DNA of 7,762 bases from Methanoregula sp. GTDB lineage: Archaea > Halobacteriota > Methanomicrobia > Methanomicrobiales > Methanospirillaceae. Shown here in pieces: positions 1 through 5,974 of this stretch. The notes below the pieces were generated by a model. That model saw only the letters and a list, made by a program, of their open reading frames with translations. It was not told the DNA's origin and did no database searches. The position numbers and the translations under genes were made by a program. Numbering within the stretch: the stretch's first letter is position 1; each line of letters opens with the position of its first letter. Location: positions 2,172 through 9,933 of the forward strand of contig PMKW01000129.1 of the NCBI GenBank assembly GCA_003157895.1, in the 5' to 3' direction.

Positions 1-1470
1 AAGCCCGTCGATGTCTTCCTGCGTGTTCTGGTTCGCGGTCAGTGCGTACATCTTCAGGATATGGTCGAAGACGAACGCATTGCTCTTTTTGATGAGATCT
101 CCCGTTTCCCCATATATGTTTTCCGCGGCCGGGCCAGGATAGAGACGGCGCACCACGTAAGCCCCGTACGCGAGCGCGATCAGCGAATGGGCGAGCCGGG
201 AGTACCCTGAGTCCGGGCGCCGGAACGTGGCAAGGTTGATCCGGAACATCCGGTCAACGTCCGGGTCTCTGATCCGATAGTCCCAGTTCGGCCAGCTCCC
301 CTGCAGCAGGCCGTCCTTTATGACCCGCCGTTCCAGCGGCGAGCCTGCCACCACCTCGGCCCGCCCGAAATCGAACGGGTACCCCGGGTGGTTCTTCATA
401 AAGAGGATATTCTCATTGATCTCATCGAGCGTGGCGTCCGGGTGGAACATGAGGAGATTGTACGTCACGATGATGCCATGCCGGTGTAAAATATCGAATG
501 CCTGGCCGATATGGTCTACCTTCGAGCCCCGGATCAGTGCCCTGAGCCCGGTCCCGCTCGCGTTCTCGACCCCGAGGAAGACGCCGACCACGCCGAGCTT
601 GTCGAGCCGGCCTGCGACCTCTTCGGTGATCGAGTCCGGCCGGGCCTTGATCAGGAAGGCAGTTGTGCCGTAATCGACCCCCTCGTTCTTCAGCGCCGTC
701 ATAAGTCCATCGAGCCTTGCGCAGTTGTCTTCCTCGTGCGCCTGAAGGAAGTTATCGTCATGGAACTGGAAAAGCCGCACACCCTGCTCGTGGTAGAGCC
801 ATGAGAGTTCGCGGGCGATATTTTCCCCGCTCCGCAGCGCGTGCCGCTTCCCCGTCTTCCCCGCATGGAACGCCCCGATGCAGCAGTAGGCACACGCCGA
901 GTGCCAGCATCCCCGGCTTGAAACGAGCGTTGCGAAGTTCTCACCCAGCCGCACCTGTGGCCGGCTGTTCCGTACCGGGAATGGCAGGGTATCGAGGTCC
1001 GGGAAGTGGTCGATTGTGGGGTTCTTTCGGATTTCATCTGTTTTACGGTACACGAGGTTTGCAACCGATGAAATTTCGCGTTTCCCTGCAAGGTACTCCG
1101 CCAGATCCGTGAGCGCCTGCTCTCCCTCAAACCGGACTATAGTGTCAATACCTTCTTGGGTTTCCAGGATTTTTTTGTATTCGAAAGTCGGGAAGTGACC
1201 TCCTGCGGTGATGTGACCTTTGTACCCATTTTGCCGGATGGCTTTTATCAGTTCGAAAAATGCCGGCGCACGGCTCTGGAAGGCCATGGAAATGGCTATG
1301 ATATCCGGACGGAATTTCTGGATCTGTCTGAGGATACTTGCGATATCTGCTGGTACGGAGAATGGTGCTATTTCAATGGTGTGGCCTGCCTGAGTAAGGG
1401 CGGCAGCCGGGTAGCGGATCGAGAGGTTCTCCTCGTCTTCGGATGCGATGAAGAGAACCTTTTCCGCCAT
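1..1470 (-). CDS. B12-binding domain radical SAM protein (C-terminus beyond window)
   Basis: The frame is open for 490 codons from ATG at 1470 to the left edge, so the C-terminus is missing. Residues 1-140 read as a cobalamin-binding Rossmann domain (KVLFIAS start, ITAGGHFPTF at 87-96, IVRFEGEQ at 111-118). The DxHxxG cobalt-ligand motif is not visible, as is common in this enzyme class. The radical SAM core begins at about 180 with SSRGCWHSACAYCC (cysteines 188, 193, 196, 197). It continues through the FHDDNF strand at 236-241 and GVENAS at 300-305, which match the usual 'DDNF' and 'G-E-S/A' positions. Family members use a 4Fe-4S cluster and S-adenosylmethionine for methylations, ring formations or rearrangements; the substrate here cannot be read. 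The cluster motif is CX4CX2C rather than CX3CX2C. The gene is divergent from the ABC exporter. No strong Shine-Dalgarno precedes the ATG, which is the first start consistent with the domain. Confidence 0.93.
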   Translation of the reverse strand, partial: MAEKVLFIASEDEENLSIRYPAAALTQAGHTIEIAPFSVPADIASILRQIQKFRPDIIAISMAFQSRAPAFFELIKAIRQNGYKGHITAGGHFPTFEYKKILETQEGIDTIVRFEGEQALTDLAEYLAGKREISSVANLVYRKTDEIRKNPTIDHFPDLDTLPFPVRNSRPQVRLGENFATLVSSRGCWHSACAYCCIGAFHAGKTGKRHALRSGENIARELSWLYHEQGVRLFQFHDDNFLQAHEEDNCARLDGLMTALKNEGVDYGTTAFLIKARPDSITEEVAGRLDKLGVVGVFLGVENASGTGLRALIRGSKVDHIGQAFDILHRHGIIVTYNLLMFHPDATLDEINENILFMKNHPGYPFDFGRAEVVAGSPLERRVIKDGLLQGSWPNWDYRIRDPDVDRMFRINLATFRRPDSGYSRLAHSLIALAYGAYVVRRLYPGPAAENIYGETGDLIKKSNAFVFDHILKMYALTANQNTQEDIDGL

Positions 1471-1685
1471 GGTACTTTCTGGTTTGCGGGAGGAGGGGGA
1501 TAATGGTTGTGGAAAGGGGAATCGGGAGGTTTCAGGCCGCCCTTACAGGGAGAGGGAGGCCCAAAGACGCAGAATCCCCCCGACCCGAAACCCGCCATTG
1601 CCAAAGTAACCCCTGTTTTTTACTAAAAATCTTGCGGACTATCCCGCCAGTTTTCCAGACAACTATTTCGTACACGCCATCGGAT

Positions 1686-1694
1686 AGTTATAAG
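1686..1694 (+). promoter_or_regulatory. Putative TATA box for the ABC exporter gene
   Basis: TAGTTATAAG lies about 34-40 bases before the ATG at 1727. With the usual archaeal spacing of about 25-30 bases from TATA box to transcription start, the mRNA would begin at about 1717-1722. That would leave almost no leader. No Shine-Dalgarno is seen before the ATG, which fits a leaderless transcript. The rest of 1471-1726 holds no other gene I can support; the promoter of the divergent radical SAM gene must also lie here but is not clear. Confidence 0.45.
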
Positions 1695-1726
1695 ATGAAA
1701 AGAGATAAAGCCGGTTTGCCAGAAAA

Positions 1727-3481
1727 ATGATGATCCTCTGGAAGTACTTAAAGCCACAGAAGGGGCTTATCATTATCGCTCTCGTTTTAGCGGGAGCAAG
1801 CCAGCTGCTGAACCTTTTCGATCCGATTATCTTCGGGAAGATCATCGATGATTATGCCCTGAATCCGAATAACCTCACAGAAAATGCCCTAGTCACCGGT
1901 GTGCTGTTCTGGCTGGGCGTGGCGGTTGTTGTCGCACTGCTTGCCCGGATTACAAAAACGTTTCAGGATTATTTCTCCCTGCTGGCAGTAAAAAAGTTCG
2001 GTATGGAGATATTCGATGAAGGACTGAAGCAGACGCTTCGCCTGGAATATAGTGAGTTTGAGGACCAGCGAAGCGGCGAGACATTATCGGTATTACAGAA
2101 AGTGAGGACCGATACCCAGACATTCATCACGTCATTCATCAATGTCCTCTTCTCTGCTTTCGTGGGAATTTGTTTTCTCATCGCATATTCCATTACCAAG
2201 AACTGGCTGCTGGTACCTGTTTTTGTGATAGGTATTCTCGTACTGGGATCGCTCACCGGCCTCTTAAGTAAAAAGATCAAGACAACGCAGAGAGCAATCA
2301 ACCACGAAACGAACAAGATGGCGGGAGTGATCACGGAATCCTTAAGAAACATCGCGCTCGTGAAAAGTCTTGGCCTGACATTCCCCGAAATACGCAGATT
2401 GCAGGAACAGAACTGGAAGATTTTCAGCCTTGAGATGAAGAAAGTAAAACGGGTCCGTACTCTGACGTTTTTTCAGGGAACGACACTTTCCATCCTGAAG
2501 CAGTCGATATTATTCATACTCCTCTGGCTGATCTTCCGGAACCTCCTCACCACGGGAGAACTGGTCTCGATGCAGTTCATCACCGCTATCATCTTCGGAC
2601 CTTTGCAGGATCTTGGTACGATCATTGTGAATTATCGTGAGGTCGAAGCTTCCGTCAGTAGTTTCGATGAACTGATGCAGAAGCCGGTTGAAGAAAGACC
2701 GGAAAATCCCATTGCGATCGACGAGCTGAATGATATCCGTTTCGAAGATGTGGTTTTTCATCACAAGAATGCAAATTTTAATGCCATCGATAGGATCTCG
2801 TTCCAGGTAAGGTCCGGTGAGACTATTGCTTTTGTCGGTCCTTCCGGTGCAGGCAAGTCAACGCTTATGAAGCTCCTGGTAGGCCTTTACCGGCCCGACA
2901 GTGGAGAGATCTATTTCAATGGTCAGCCATCCTCCCTGATCCGGTATAACCCGTTACGGAGACAGATGGGTCTGGTTACGCAGGACCCCCAGTTGTTCTC
3001 GGGTACCATAAAGGAGAACCTTTTATTTGTTATGCCGGATGCGACCGATGAGCAGATCATGGATGCGCTGCATATGGCTGCATGTGACGAGGTAGTGAAC
3101 CGTTCTGAACAGGGTATTGATTCTCTTATCGGGGAGGGGGGTATGATGTTGTCGGGGGGGGAGAAGCAGCGTATTTCCATTGCCAGGGCTTTACTGCGTC
3201 ATCCCCGCCTGTTGATCTTTGATGAAGCGACTTCCGCGCTCGATTCGTTAACCGAGAAGGATATAACAAATACGATACGGGATATTTCCATGAGCAGGGA
3301 CCGGATATCTCTGTTAATCGCTCATCGTTTGTCCACGATACTGCACGCTGATGTGATCTATGTGCTGGAGAAGGGAAAGATCGTTGAAACGGGTTCTCAC
3401 GAAAGTCTTATCGATCAGAAGGGTTTGTATTACGCAATGTGGCGCCAGCAGATTGGTGAACGCAGAGACGTCGTAGATTAA
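1727..3481 (+). CDS. ABC transporter half-exporter (fused membrane and ATPase domains)
   Basis: The gene encodes 584 residues, the usual length for a type IV (MsbA/Sav1866-like) half-transporter that dimerises in the cytoplasmic membrane and exports its substrate using ATP. Residues 1-310 form the membrane domain with about six hydrophobic segments (near 13-35, 55-75, 136-156, 160-180, 255-272 and 280-300). Residues 335-580 form the ATPase: Walker A GPSGAGKST (371-379), Q-loop Q419, signature LSGGEKQR (475-482), Walker B LLIFDE (495-500), D-loop SALD (503-506) and switch His533. All catalytic elements are intact. The A-loop position that normally stacks on adenine with a Tyr is His346. The protein starts with two Met codons at 1727 and 1730; I kept the first. 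No partner half-transporter is adjacent, so it probably works as a homodimer. The substrate (drug, lipid or peptide) cannot be told from the sequence. Confidence 0.96.
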   Translation: MMILWKYLKPQKGLIIIALVLAGASQLLNLFDPIIFGKIIDDYALNPNNLTENALVTGVLFWLGVAVVVALLARITKTFQDYFSLLAVKKFGMEIFDEGLKQTLRLEYSEFEDQRSGETLSVLQKVRTDTQTFITSFINVLFSAFVGICFLIAYSITKNWLLVPVFVIGILVLGSLTGLLSKKIKTTQRAINHETNKMAGVITESLRNIALVKSLGLTFPEIRRLQEQNWKIFSLEMKKVKRVRTLTFFQGTTLSILKQSILFILLWLIFRNLLTTGELVSMQFITAIIFGPLQDLGTIIVNYREVEASVSSFDELMQKPVEERPENPIAIDELNDIRFEDVVFHHKNANFNAIDRISFQVRSGETIAFVGPSGAGKSTLMKLLVGLYRPDSGEIYFNGQPSSLIRYNPLRRQMGLVTQDPQLFSGTIKENLLFVMPDATDEQIMDALHMAACDEVVNRSEQGIDSLIGEGGMMLSGGEKQRISIARALLRHPRLLIFDEATSALDSLTEKDITNTIRDISMSRDRISLLIAHRLSTILHADVIYVLEKGKIVETGSHESLIDQKGLYYAMWRQQIGERRDVVD

Positions 3482-3540
3482 TCGTACCGGACAGGGCAAA
3501 AGTACCCTTAACCCTTCCCGGAAAAATCTCCAAAAAACTA

Positions 3541-3552
3541 TCATTTATTTTC
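3541..3552 (+). terminator. Possible T-rich terminator after the ABC exporter
   Basis: TCATTTATTTTC lies about 60 bases after the TAA of the exporter, with no convincing hairpin. Archaeal RNA polymerase can stop at T-rich tracts alone, but this one is short, so support is weak. Confidence 0.25.
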
Positions 3553-3611
3553 GCGAACGCATTCCCCGGTAAAATATTTCCCCGTTTTCACCAGTTTTAG
3601 TAAGAAAATCA

Positions 3612-3620
3612 TCTATAAAT
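3612..3620 (+). promoter_or_regulatory. TATA box of the nitroreductase gene
   Basis: TCTATAAATAG is a near-consensus archaeal TATA element about 46-54 bases before the ATG at 3666. Transcription would start at about 3640, giving a short leader of about 25 bases. That leader contains the GAGGT Shine-Dalgarno at 3654-3658, 7 bases before the ATG. Confidence 0.7.
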
Positions 3621-3665
3621 AGAGGAAATGCAGAATCAACCGGGTATCAGACAGAGGTATGCTCT

Positions 3666-4265
3666 ATGGAGTTTTCAACGATTGTGATGTCGCGATATGC
3701 GACAAAGAAGTTTGACGGCAGAAAGATTCCTGAAACAAAGGTCAACGAGCTTCTCGACATGGTGCGGTTTGCTGCGTCGGCGATAAACCTCCAGCCATGG
3801 AAGATCAAGATCGTCACAGACCAGAAGATCAAAGAGCAGCTCAGGCCGGCAGCATTTAACCAGGAACAGATCACCAGCTGTTCGCACCTGCTTGTTTTCT
3901 GTGCAGATCCCGATTACGACAGCCTCATTTCCCGGCTCGGGGTCCTGTTGAAAAAAAGTGGTGCACCTGAAGAGATGCAGAAGAACGTTCTCGGGATGGC
4001 AGCCCAGTTCGCCGGCAAAATGTCACCAGACCAGAAACTGGCATGGTCACAGGCCCAGACATATCTTGCACTGGGGAATGCTATAAACGGAGCAAAATCA
4101 CTGGGTTTTGATTCCTGCCCTATGGGGGGGTTCGACCCGAAAGAATTTTCCCGGATCCTGAAGATCCCCTCGCCCCTTCTACCGGTGATGCTCTGCCCGC
4201 TGGGGTACGCGGCTGATAAGCCGATGCCGAAAGTGAGGTTCCCCAAAGAGGATGTTATATTCTGA
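3666..4265 (+). CDS. Nitroreductase family protein (NfsB-like, FMN-dependent)
   Basis: The gene encodes 199 residues, close to the roughly 200-220 of family members. The N-terminus (SRYATKKFDGRKIP, 9-22) matches the RxSxxxF FMN-phosphate contact. SAINLQPW (38-45) is the family's 'S-x-x-N-x-Q-P-W' FMN loop. SHLLVFCA (73-80) is the central strand, and FDSCPMGGFDP (148-158) is the C-terminal FMN and active-site region. It ends KVRFPKEDVIF (189-199), as in NfsB-type enzymes, whose C-terminal arm wraps around the dimer partner. Such enzymes are cytoplasmic homodimers that pass electrons from NAD(P)H through FMN to nitro compounds, quinones or other acceptors; the natural substrate here is unknown. 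GAGGT at 3654-3658 fixes the start. The gene has its own TATA box and stands alone. Nothing is missing from the family core. Confidence 0.95.
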   Translation: MEFSTIVMSRYATKKFDGRKIPETKVNELLDMVRFAASAINLQPWKIKIVTDQKIKEQLRPAAFNQEQITSCSHLLVFCADPDYDSLISRLGVLLKKSGAPEEMQKNVLGMAAQFAGKMSPDQKLAWSQAQTYLALGNAINGAKSLGFDSCPMGGFDPKEFSRILKIPSPLLPVMLCPLGYAADKPMPKVRFPKEDVIF

Positions 4266-4276
4266 AAACCGGGCCG

Positions 4277-4286
4277 TTTCTTTTTA
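4277..4286 (+). terminator. T-rich terminator after the nitroreductase gene
   Basis: TTTCTTTTTATG begins 12 bases after the stop codon, right after the GC-rich ACCGGGCCG. Its composition suits an archaeal intrinsic terminator, though no long stem is present. Confidence 0.45.
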
Positions 4287-4306
4287 TGAATTGTGACCGG
4301 GTAAAC

Positions 4307-4317
4307 GAGAATAATTA
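4307..4317 (+). promoter_or_regulatory. Candidate TATA element for the TBP gene
   Basis: AGAATAATTA is the only AT-rich element between the nitroreductase terminator and the TBP start. If it is used, transcription would begin at about 4340 and give an unusually long, GC-rich leader of about 185 bases. The match to consensus is moderate. Confidence 0.3.
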
Positions 4318-4318
4318 C

Positions 4319-4463
4319 GGGGGAACCAGCCCCCCTCTGGCGATCACGGTACACAGACCCTGCTCCCGTATCACGGACCTTCTGGGGCGCCCCAACCCAA
4401 CCGGCCCACGGTAGCACTGCCCCGGGAACCGGTTAGCACCCGGTACCCGGGTGAAACTACCGG
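4319..4463 (+). promoter_or_regulatory. GC-rich structured region upstream of the TBP gene (possible RNA leader)
   Basis: This stretch is visibly richer in G and C than its surroundings and can form several hairpins. GGGGG at 4319-4323 pairs with CCCCC at 4330-4334. TGGGGCGCCCCA at 4383-4394 is a perfect palindrome. The strongest hairpin is 4429-4463: an inner 7-bp stem (CACCCGG at 4437-4443 with CCGGGTG at 4447-4453, loop TAC) is topped by an outer 5-bp stem (CCGGT at 4429-4433 with ACCGG at 4459-4463). It contains no credible protein and does not fold as a tRNA. It could be a regulatory leader, a small RNA, or simply a folded spacer; no riboswitch class is recognised. Confidence 0.4.
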
Positions 4464-4484
4464 AACAGACAAAAGGAACGTACT

Positions 4485-4526
4485 ATGGCCAGTAGTATTA
4501 TGTTCTGGGGGAACAGCATTGGATAG
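4485..4526 (+). CDS. Possible 13-codon leader ORF ahead of the TBP gene
   Basis: ATG at 4485 opens a 13-codon frame (MASSIMFWGNSIG) that ends with TAG at 4524-4526. One CAG codon later, in the same frame, is the ATG of the TBP gene. AAAAGGA at 4471-4477 sits 7 bases before this ATG and is a fair Shine-Dalgarno, better than the weak TTGGA just before the TBP start. Translation of the leader could therefore feed ribosomes to the TBP start, or readthrough of TAG would add 15 residues. This is inference from position; a peptide this short can arise by chance. Confidence 0.3.
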   Translation: MASSIMFWGNSIG

Positions 4527-4529
4527 CAG

Positions 4530-5084
4530 ATGGCTGATAAAAAGTATGAATCATTAAAGATCGAGAACATCGTTGCATCTGGTGTTATCGCAGAATCCAT
4601 TGATCTTGTTGATTTTTCAGAAAAGACCGAAAACTGCGAACTCAATAAGAAACGATTTCCCGGGGCCGTATATCGTATCGCGGATCCCAAGATCGCGTGC
4701 CTGATCTTCTCGTCGGGTAAGATCGTGATCACGGGTGTCCGTAACGACAAGGCGCTCGCAGACGGACTTGCTATTGTTATCAAAGCGTTAAAAGCTGCGG
4801 GCATCCAGCCTCTCAAAGAGCCCCGGATTGCGATCACCAATATGGTCTGTTCGTACAATCTCAACAGGTACATCAATCTCAACAGGATGACCGTCACGCT
4901 CAATGTCGAAAGTGTCGAGTACGAACCCGAACAGTTCCCCGGGCTGGTATACCGGATTAAAGATCCGAAGATCGTTGTTCTTATCTTCTCGTCCGGAAAG
5001 ATCATTCTCACAGGGGGTAAGACCCTTGACGATGTCAGGAAGGGACTTGACGTCCTCGAAAAGAAGCTCGAAAGCATTATGTAA
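4530..5084 (+). CDS. tbp: TATA-box-binding protein (archaeal general transcription factor)
   Basis: The gene encodes 184 residues, the normal archaeal length, built from two imperfect direct repeats (about 8-92 and 99-184). Together these form the saddle that binds and bends the TATA box and recruits TFB and RNA polymerase. The matching repeat cores are KRFPGAVYRIADPKIACLIF (41-60) and EQFPGLVYRIKDPKIVVLIF (135-153), each followed by SSGKI. All four phenylalanines expected to wedge into the DNA are present (43, 60, 136, 153). The second repeat is close to consensus. The first is more divergent at 21-42 and 70-92, where the usual acidic FDL and TGAKS-like stretches are altered. No acidic tail follows residue 184. 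Start: MADKKYESLKIENIVASG is the usual beginning of the family. Methanogens often carry more than one TBP, so this may be a paralogue. Confidence 0.96.
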   Translation: MADKKYESLKIENIVASGVIAESIDLVDFSEKTENCELNKKRFPGAVYRIADPKIACLIFSSGKIVITGVRNDKALADGLAIVIKALKAAGIQPLKEPRIAITNMVCSYNLNRYINLNRMTVTLNVESVEYEPEQFPGLVYRIKDPKIVVLIFSSGKIILTGGKTLDDVRKGLDVLEKKLESIM

Positions 5085-5198
5085 AAAAGGATTATTCCTG
5101 TCTCCACTCCCTGCGGTTCCCCGACACATTGCAGGTGAACACCGGTTCCGGAATCCAGCTCTCCGGAGAATGCGTCAACCATAGAGATACAGGAAATT

Positions 5199-5219
5199 AT
5201 TTTTGTTTATTTTTTGATT
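5199..5219 (+). terminator. T-rich terminator downstream of TBP
   Basis: ATTTTTGTTTATTTTTTGATT is strongly T-rich on the plus strand and lies about 115 bases past the TBP stop. Oligo-T clusters like this are the main archaeal termination signal. Confidence 0.55.
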
Positions 5220-5246
5220 TCGGGAGATGCCAGGAATGATATTTTC

Positions 5247-5267
5247 CTTTGCCATAATATGGCAAAG
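5247..5267. repeat. Perfect inverted repeat, 10-bp arms around one base
   Basis: The arms CTTTGCCATA and TATGGCAAAG are exact reverse complements separated by a single A. A one-base centre is too tight for a stable RNA hairpin loop without opening the inner pairs, so a binding site for a dimeric helix-turn-helix regulator is the better reading. No gene start lies immediately beside it. Confidence 0.75.
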
Positions 5268-5373
5268 TGGATGTATTCTTTTTTTGCAGAATAAAAAAAT
5301 AATTTACATCAGTCAATACTGCGGATTGATTCCGAACTTTGTGAAAACGGTTATCTTCATTGACAAATTAACG

Positions 5374-5381
5374 TAAAAATA
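5374..5381 (+). promoter_or_regulatory. TATA-like element before the 17-codon ORF
   Basis: TAAAAATA lies 28-35 bases before the ATG at 5409, a spacing that would give a nearly leaderless transcript. The surroundings are AT-rich, so a chance match is possible. Confidence 0.25.
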
Positions 5382-5408
5382 GAATCTCGCAAGGATCATG
5401 TGATCGTA

Positions 5409-5462
5409 ATGGCAGAATTTTCTGAAGGATCAGAACAGGTAATTCTTGATACCTATATCTGA
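5409..5462 (+). CDS. Possible 17-codon ORF
   Basis: The frame encodes MAEFSEGSEQVILDTYI and ends in TGA directly before a T8 tract. A TATA-like element lies about 30 bases upstream and the small palindrome GATCA-TG-TGATC (5394-5405) overlaps the would-be transcription start. The layout of promoter, start, stop and terminator is tidy, but a peptide this short has no recognisable family and may be chance. No Shine-Dalgarno of note is seen. Confidence 0.15.
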   Translation: MAEFSEGSEQVILDTYI

Positions 5463-5481
5463 TTTTTTTTAAAAAAGGGGG
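5463..5481. terminator. Two-way T/A-tract terminator
   Basis: T8 followed by A6 and G5 reads as a T-run on both strands (T8 on plus, T6 on minus), and its centre is the palindrome TTTTTTAAAAAA. It sits between plus-strand material ending at 5462 and the minus-strand DUF4352 remnant ending at 5497, so it can serve both. Confidence 0.45.
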
Positions 5482-5496
5482 AGATTAACCGTGATC

Positions 5497-5850
5497 TTAC
5501 GGGAACCCGAGAGACCAGTTTGCCAGTTTTGGTCCAACGGATACGTTTCCGAAATTATACGATAAGGTCAGGTTTTCTGCATCCTCCGGAACGGTAAATA
5601 AAATAATTCCTCTCACACTCTGGCCCTGAACTAATGTCTTCATAAACTCTCCGGAAACGCTGCTTCCGTACGTTGTTGCTGTTCCTTCAGAATTACTTAA
5701 AGTAAATGTTTTGGGCAAAAAAGAGATAAAATATTCAGCTCCAATATTTTTTTCCTCGGCATCAACAATAATGAACGCACTTCCCGCCCCAGCACGTTCC
5801 TGATAGGGTGCATAATACGAACTTTTTTGTACTGAATATATGGCCGCACA
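5497..5850 (-). pseudogene. DUF4352-like domain remnant lacking a start and signal peptide
   Basis: The frame is open for 117 codons from just after an in-frame TAA (5851-5853) to the TAA at 5497-5499. It reads coherently as an immunoglobulin-like DUF4352 domain: VQKSSYYAPYQERAGAGSAF, then IIVDAEEKNIGAEYF, then PKTFTLSNSEG, and near the end VRGIILFTVPEDAENLTLSY, which matches the family's 'G-x-hydrophobic-F-x-V-P-x-x-A' strand. The only possible start in the frame is a TTG at 5718, in the middle of the domain, so translation from it would give half a fold. Domains of this kind normally sit behind a signal peptide or pilin-like N-terminus in secreted archaeal proteins. None is found upstream in any frame, and the promoter of the PEGA gene now occupies that place. 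The best explanation is loss of the 5' end by deletion or frameshift. The family assignment is from pattern recognition. Confidence 0.55.
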
Positions 5851-5910
5851 TTAAAAAAGAAAGTGGCCTGTTCCCGGTTGAAAATGTCATGCAGCTGGGC
5901 TGTCCGTGGG

Positions 5911-5920
5911 TAAAATATAT
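5911..5920 (+). promoter_or_regulatory. TATA box of the PEGA protein gene
   Basis: TAAAATATAT lies about 55-64 bases before the ATG at 5975. Transcription would start at about 5943, leaving a leader of about 30 bases that includes AAGGA (5961-5965), 9 bases before the ATG. Confidence 0.6.
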
Positions 5921-5974
5921 CCGATTTCAGCACCATGTTCATTCATTCAGCTCATTGCTTAAGGAAGTAACGGC

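Larger units (their letters stand above)
5085..5496. other. AT-rich gene-poor region between TBP and the DUF4352 remnant
   Basis: No gene over 50 codons is credible in these 412 bases. The region holds, in order, the end of the TBP transcript, a T-rich terminator (about 5199-5219), a perfect inverted repeat (5247-5267), a TATA-like TAAAAATA (5374-5381), a small palindrome GATCA-TG-TGATC (5394-5405), a possible 17-codon ORF (5409-5462) and a T8A6 tract (5463-5476). Its base composition changes sharply at about 5198, from balanced to AT-rich. Confidence 0.6.

Noticed and set aside
320..1503. Several plus-strand frames of 60-131 codons and a minus-strand frame at 699-1130.
   Set aside because: All lie over the continuous 490-codon radical SAM frame and have Arg/Pro/Ser-rich, low-quality translations with no domain; they are shadow frames.
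1503..1730. A 75-codon plus-strand frame in the divergent promoter region.
   Set aside because: It has no coherent protein features, no ribosome site, and runs into the exporter start; the region is better read as promoter.
4319..4463. Considered as a tRNA or other standard RNA gene.
   Set aside because: There is no acceptor, D-arm, anticodon or GGTTCRA T-arm pattern; stems are present but do not form a cloverleaf.
4457..5182. A 241-codon minus-strand frame opposite the TBP gene.
   Set aside because: The plus strand encodes an unmistakable TBP with both repeats; the reverse frame is a shadow made long by base composition.
5227..5376. A 49-codon plus-strand frame (internal ATG at 5236) with a hydrophobic start.
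   Set aside because: The translation is only what AT-rich DNA gives (Ile, Phe, Lys, Tyr), the frame covers the inverted repeat, and start context is poor.
5697..5942. An 81-codon minus-strand frame with an ATG, overlapping the DUF4352 remnant.
   Set aside because: The domain-like sequence lies in a different frame; this one has no signal peptide or recognisable motif and covers the PEGA promoter.
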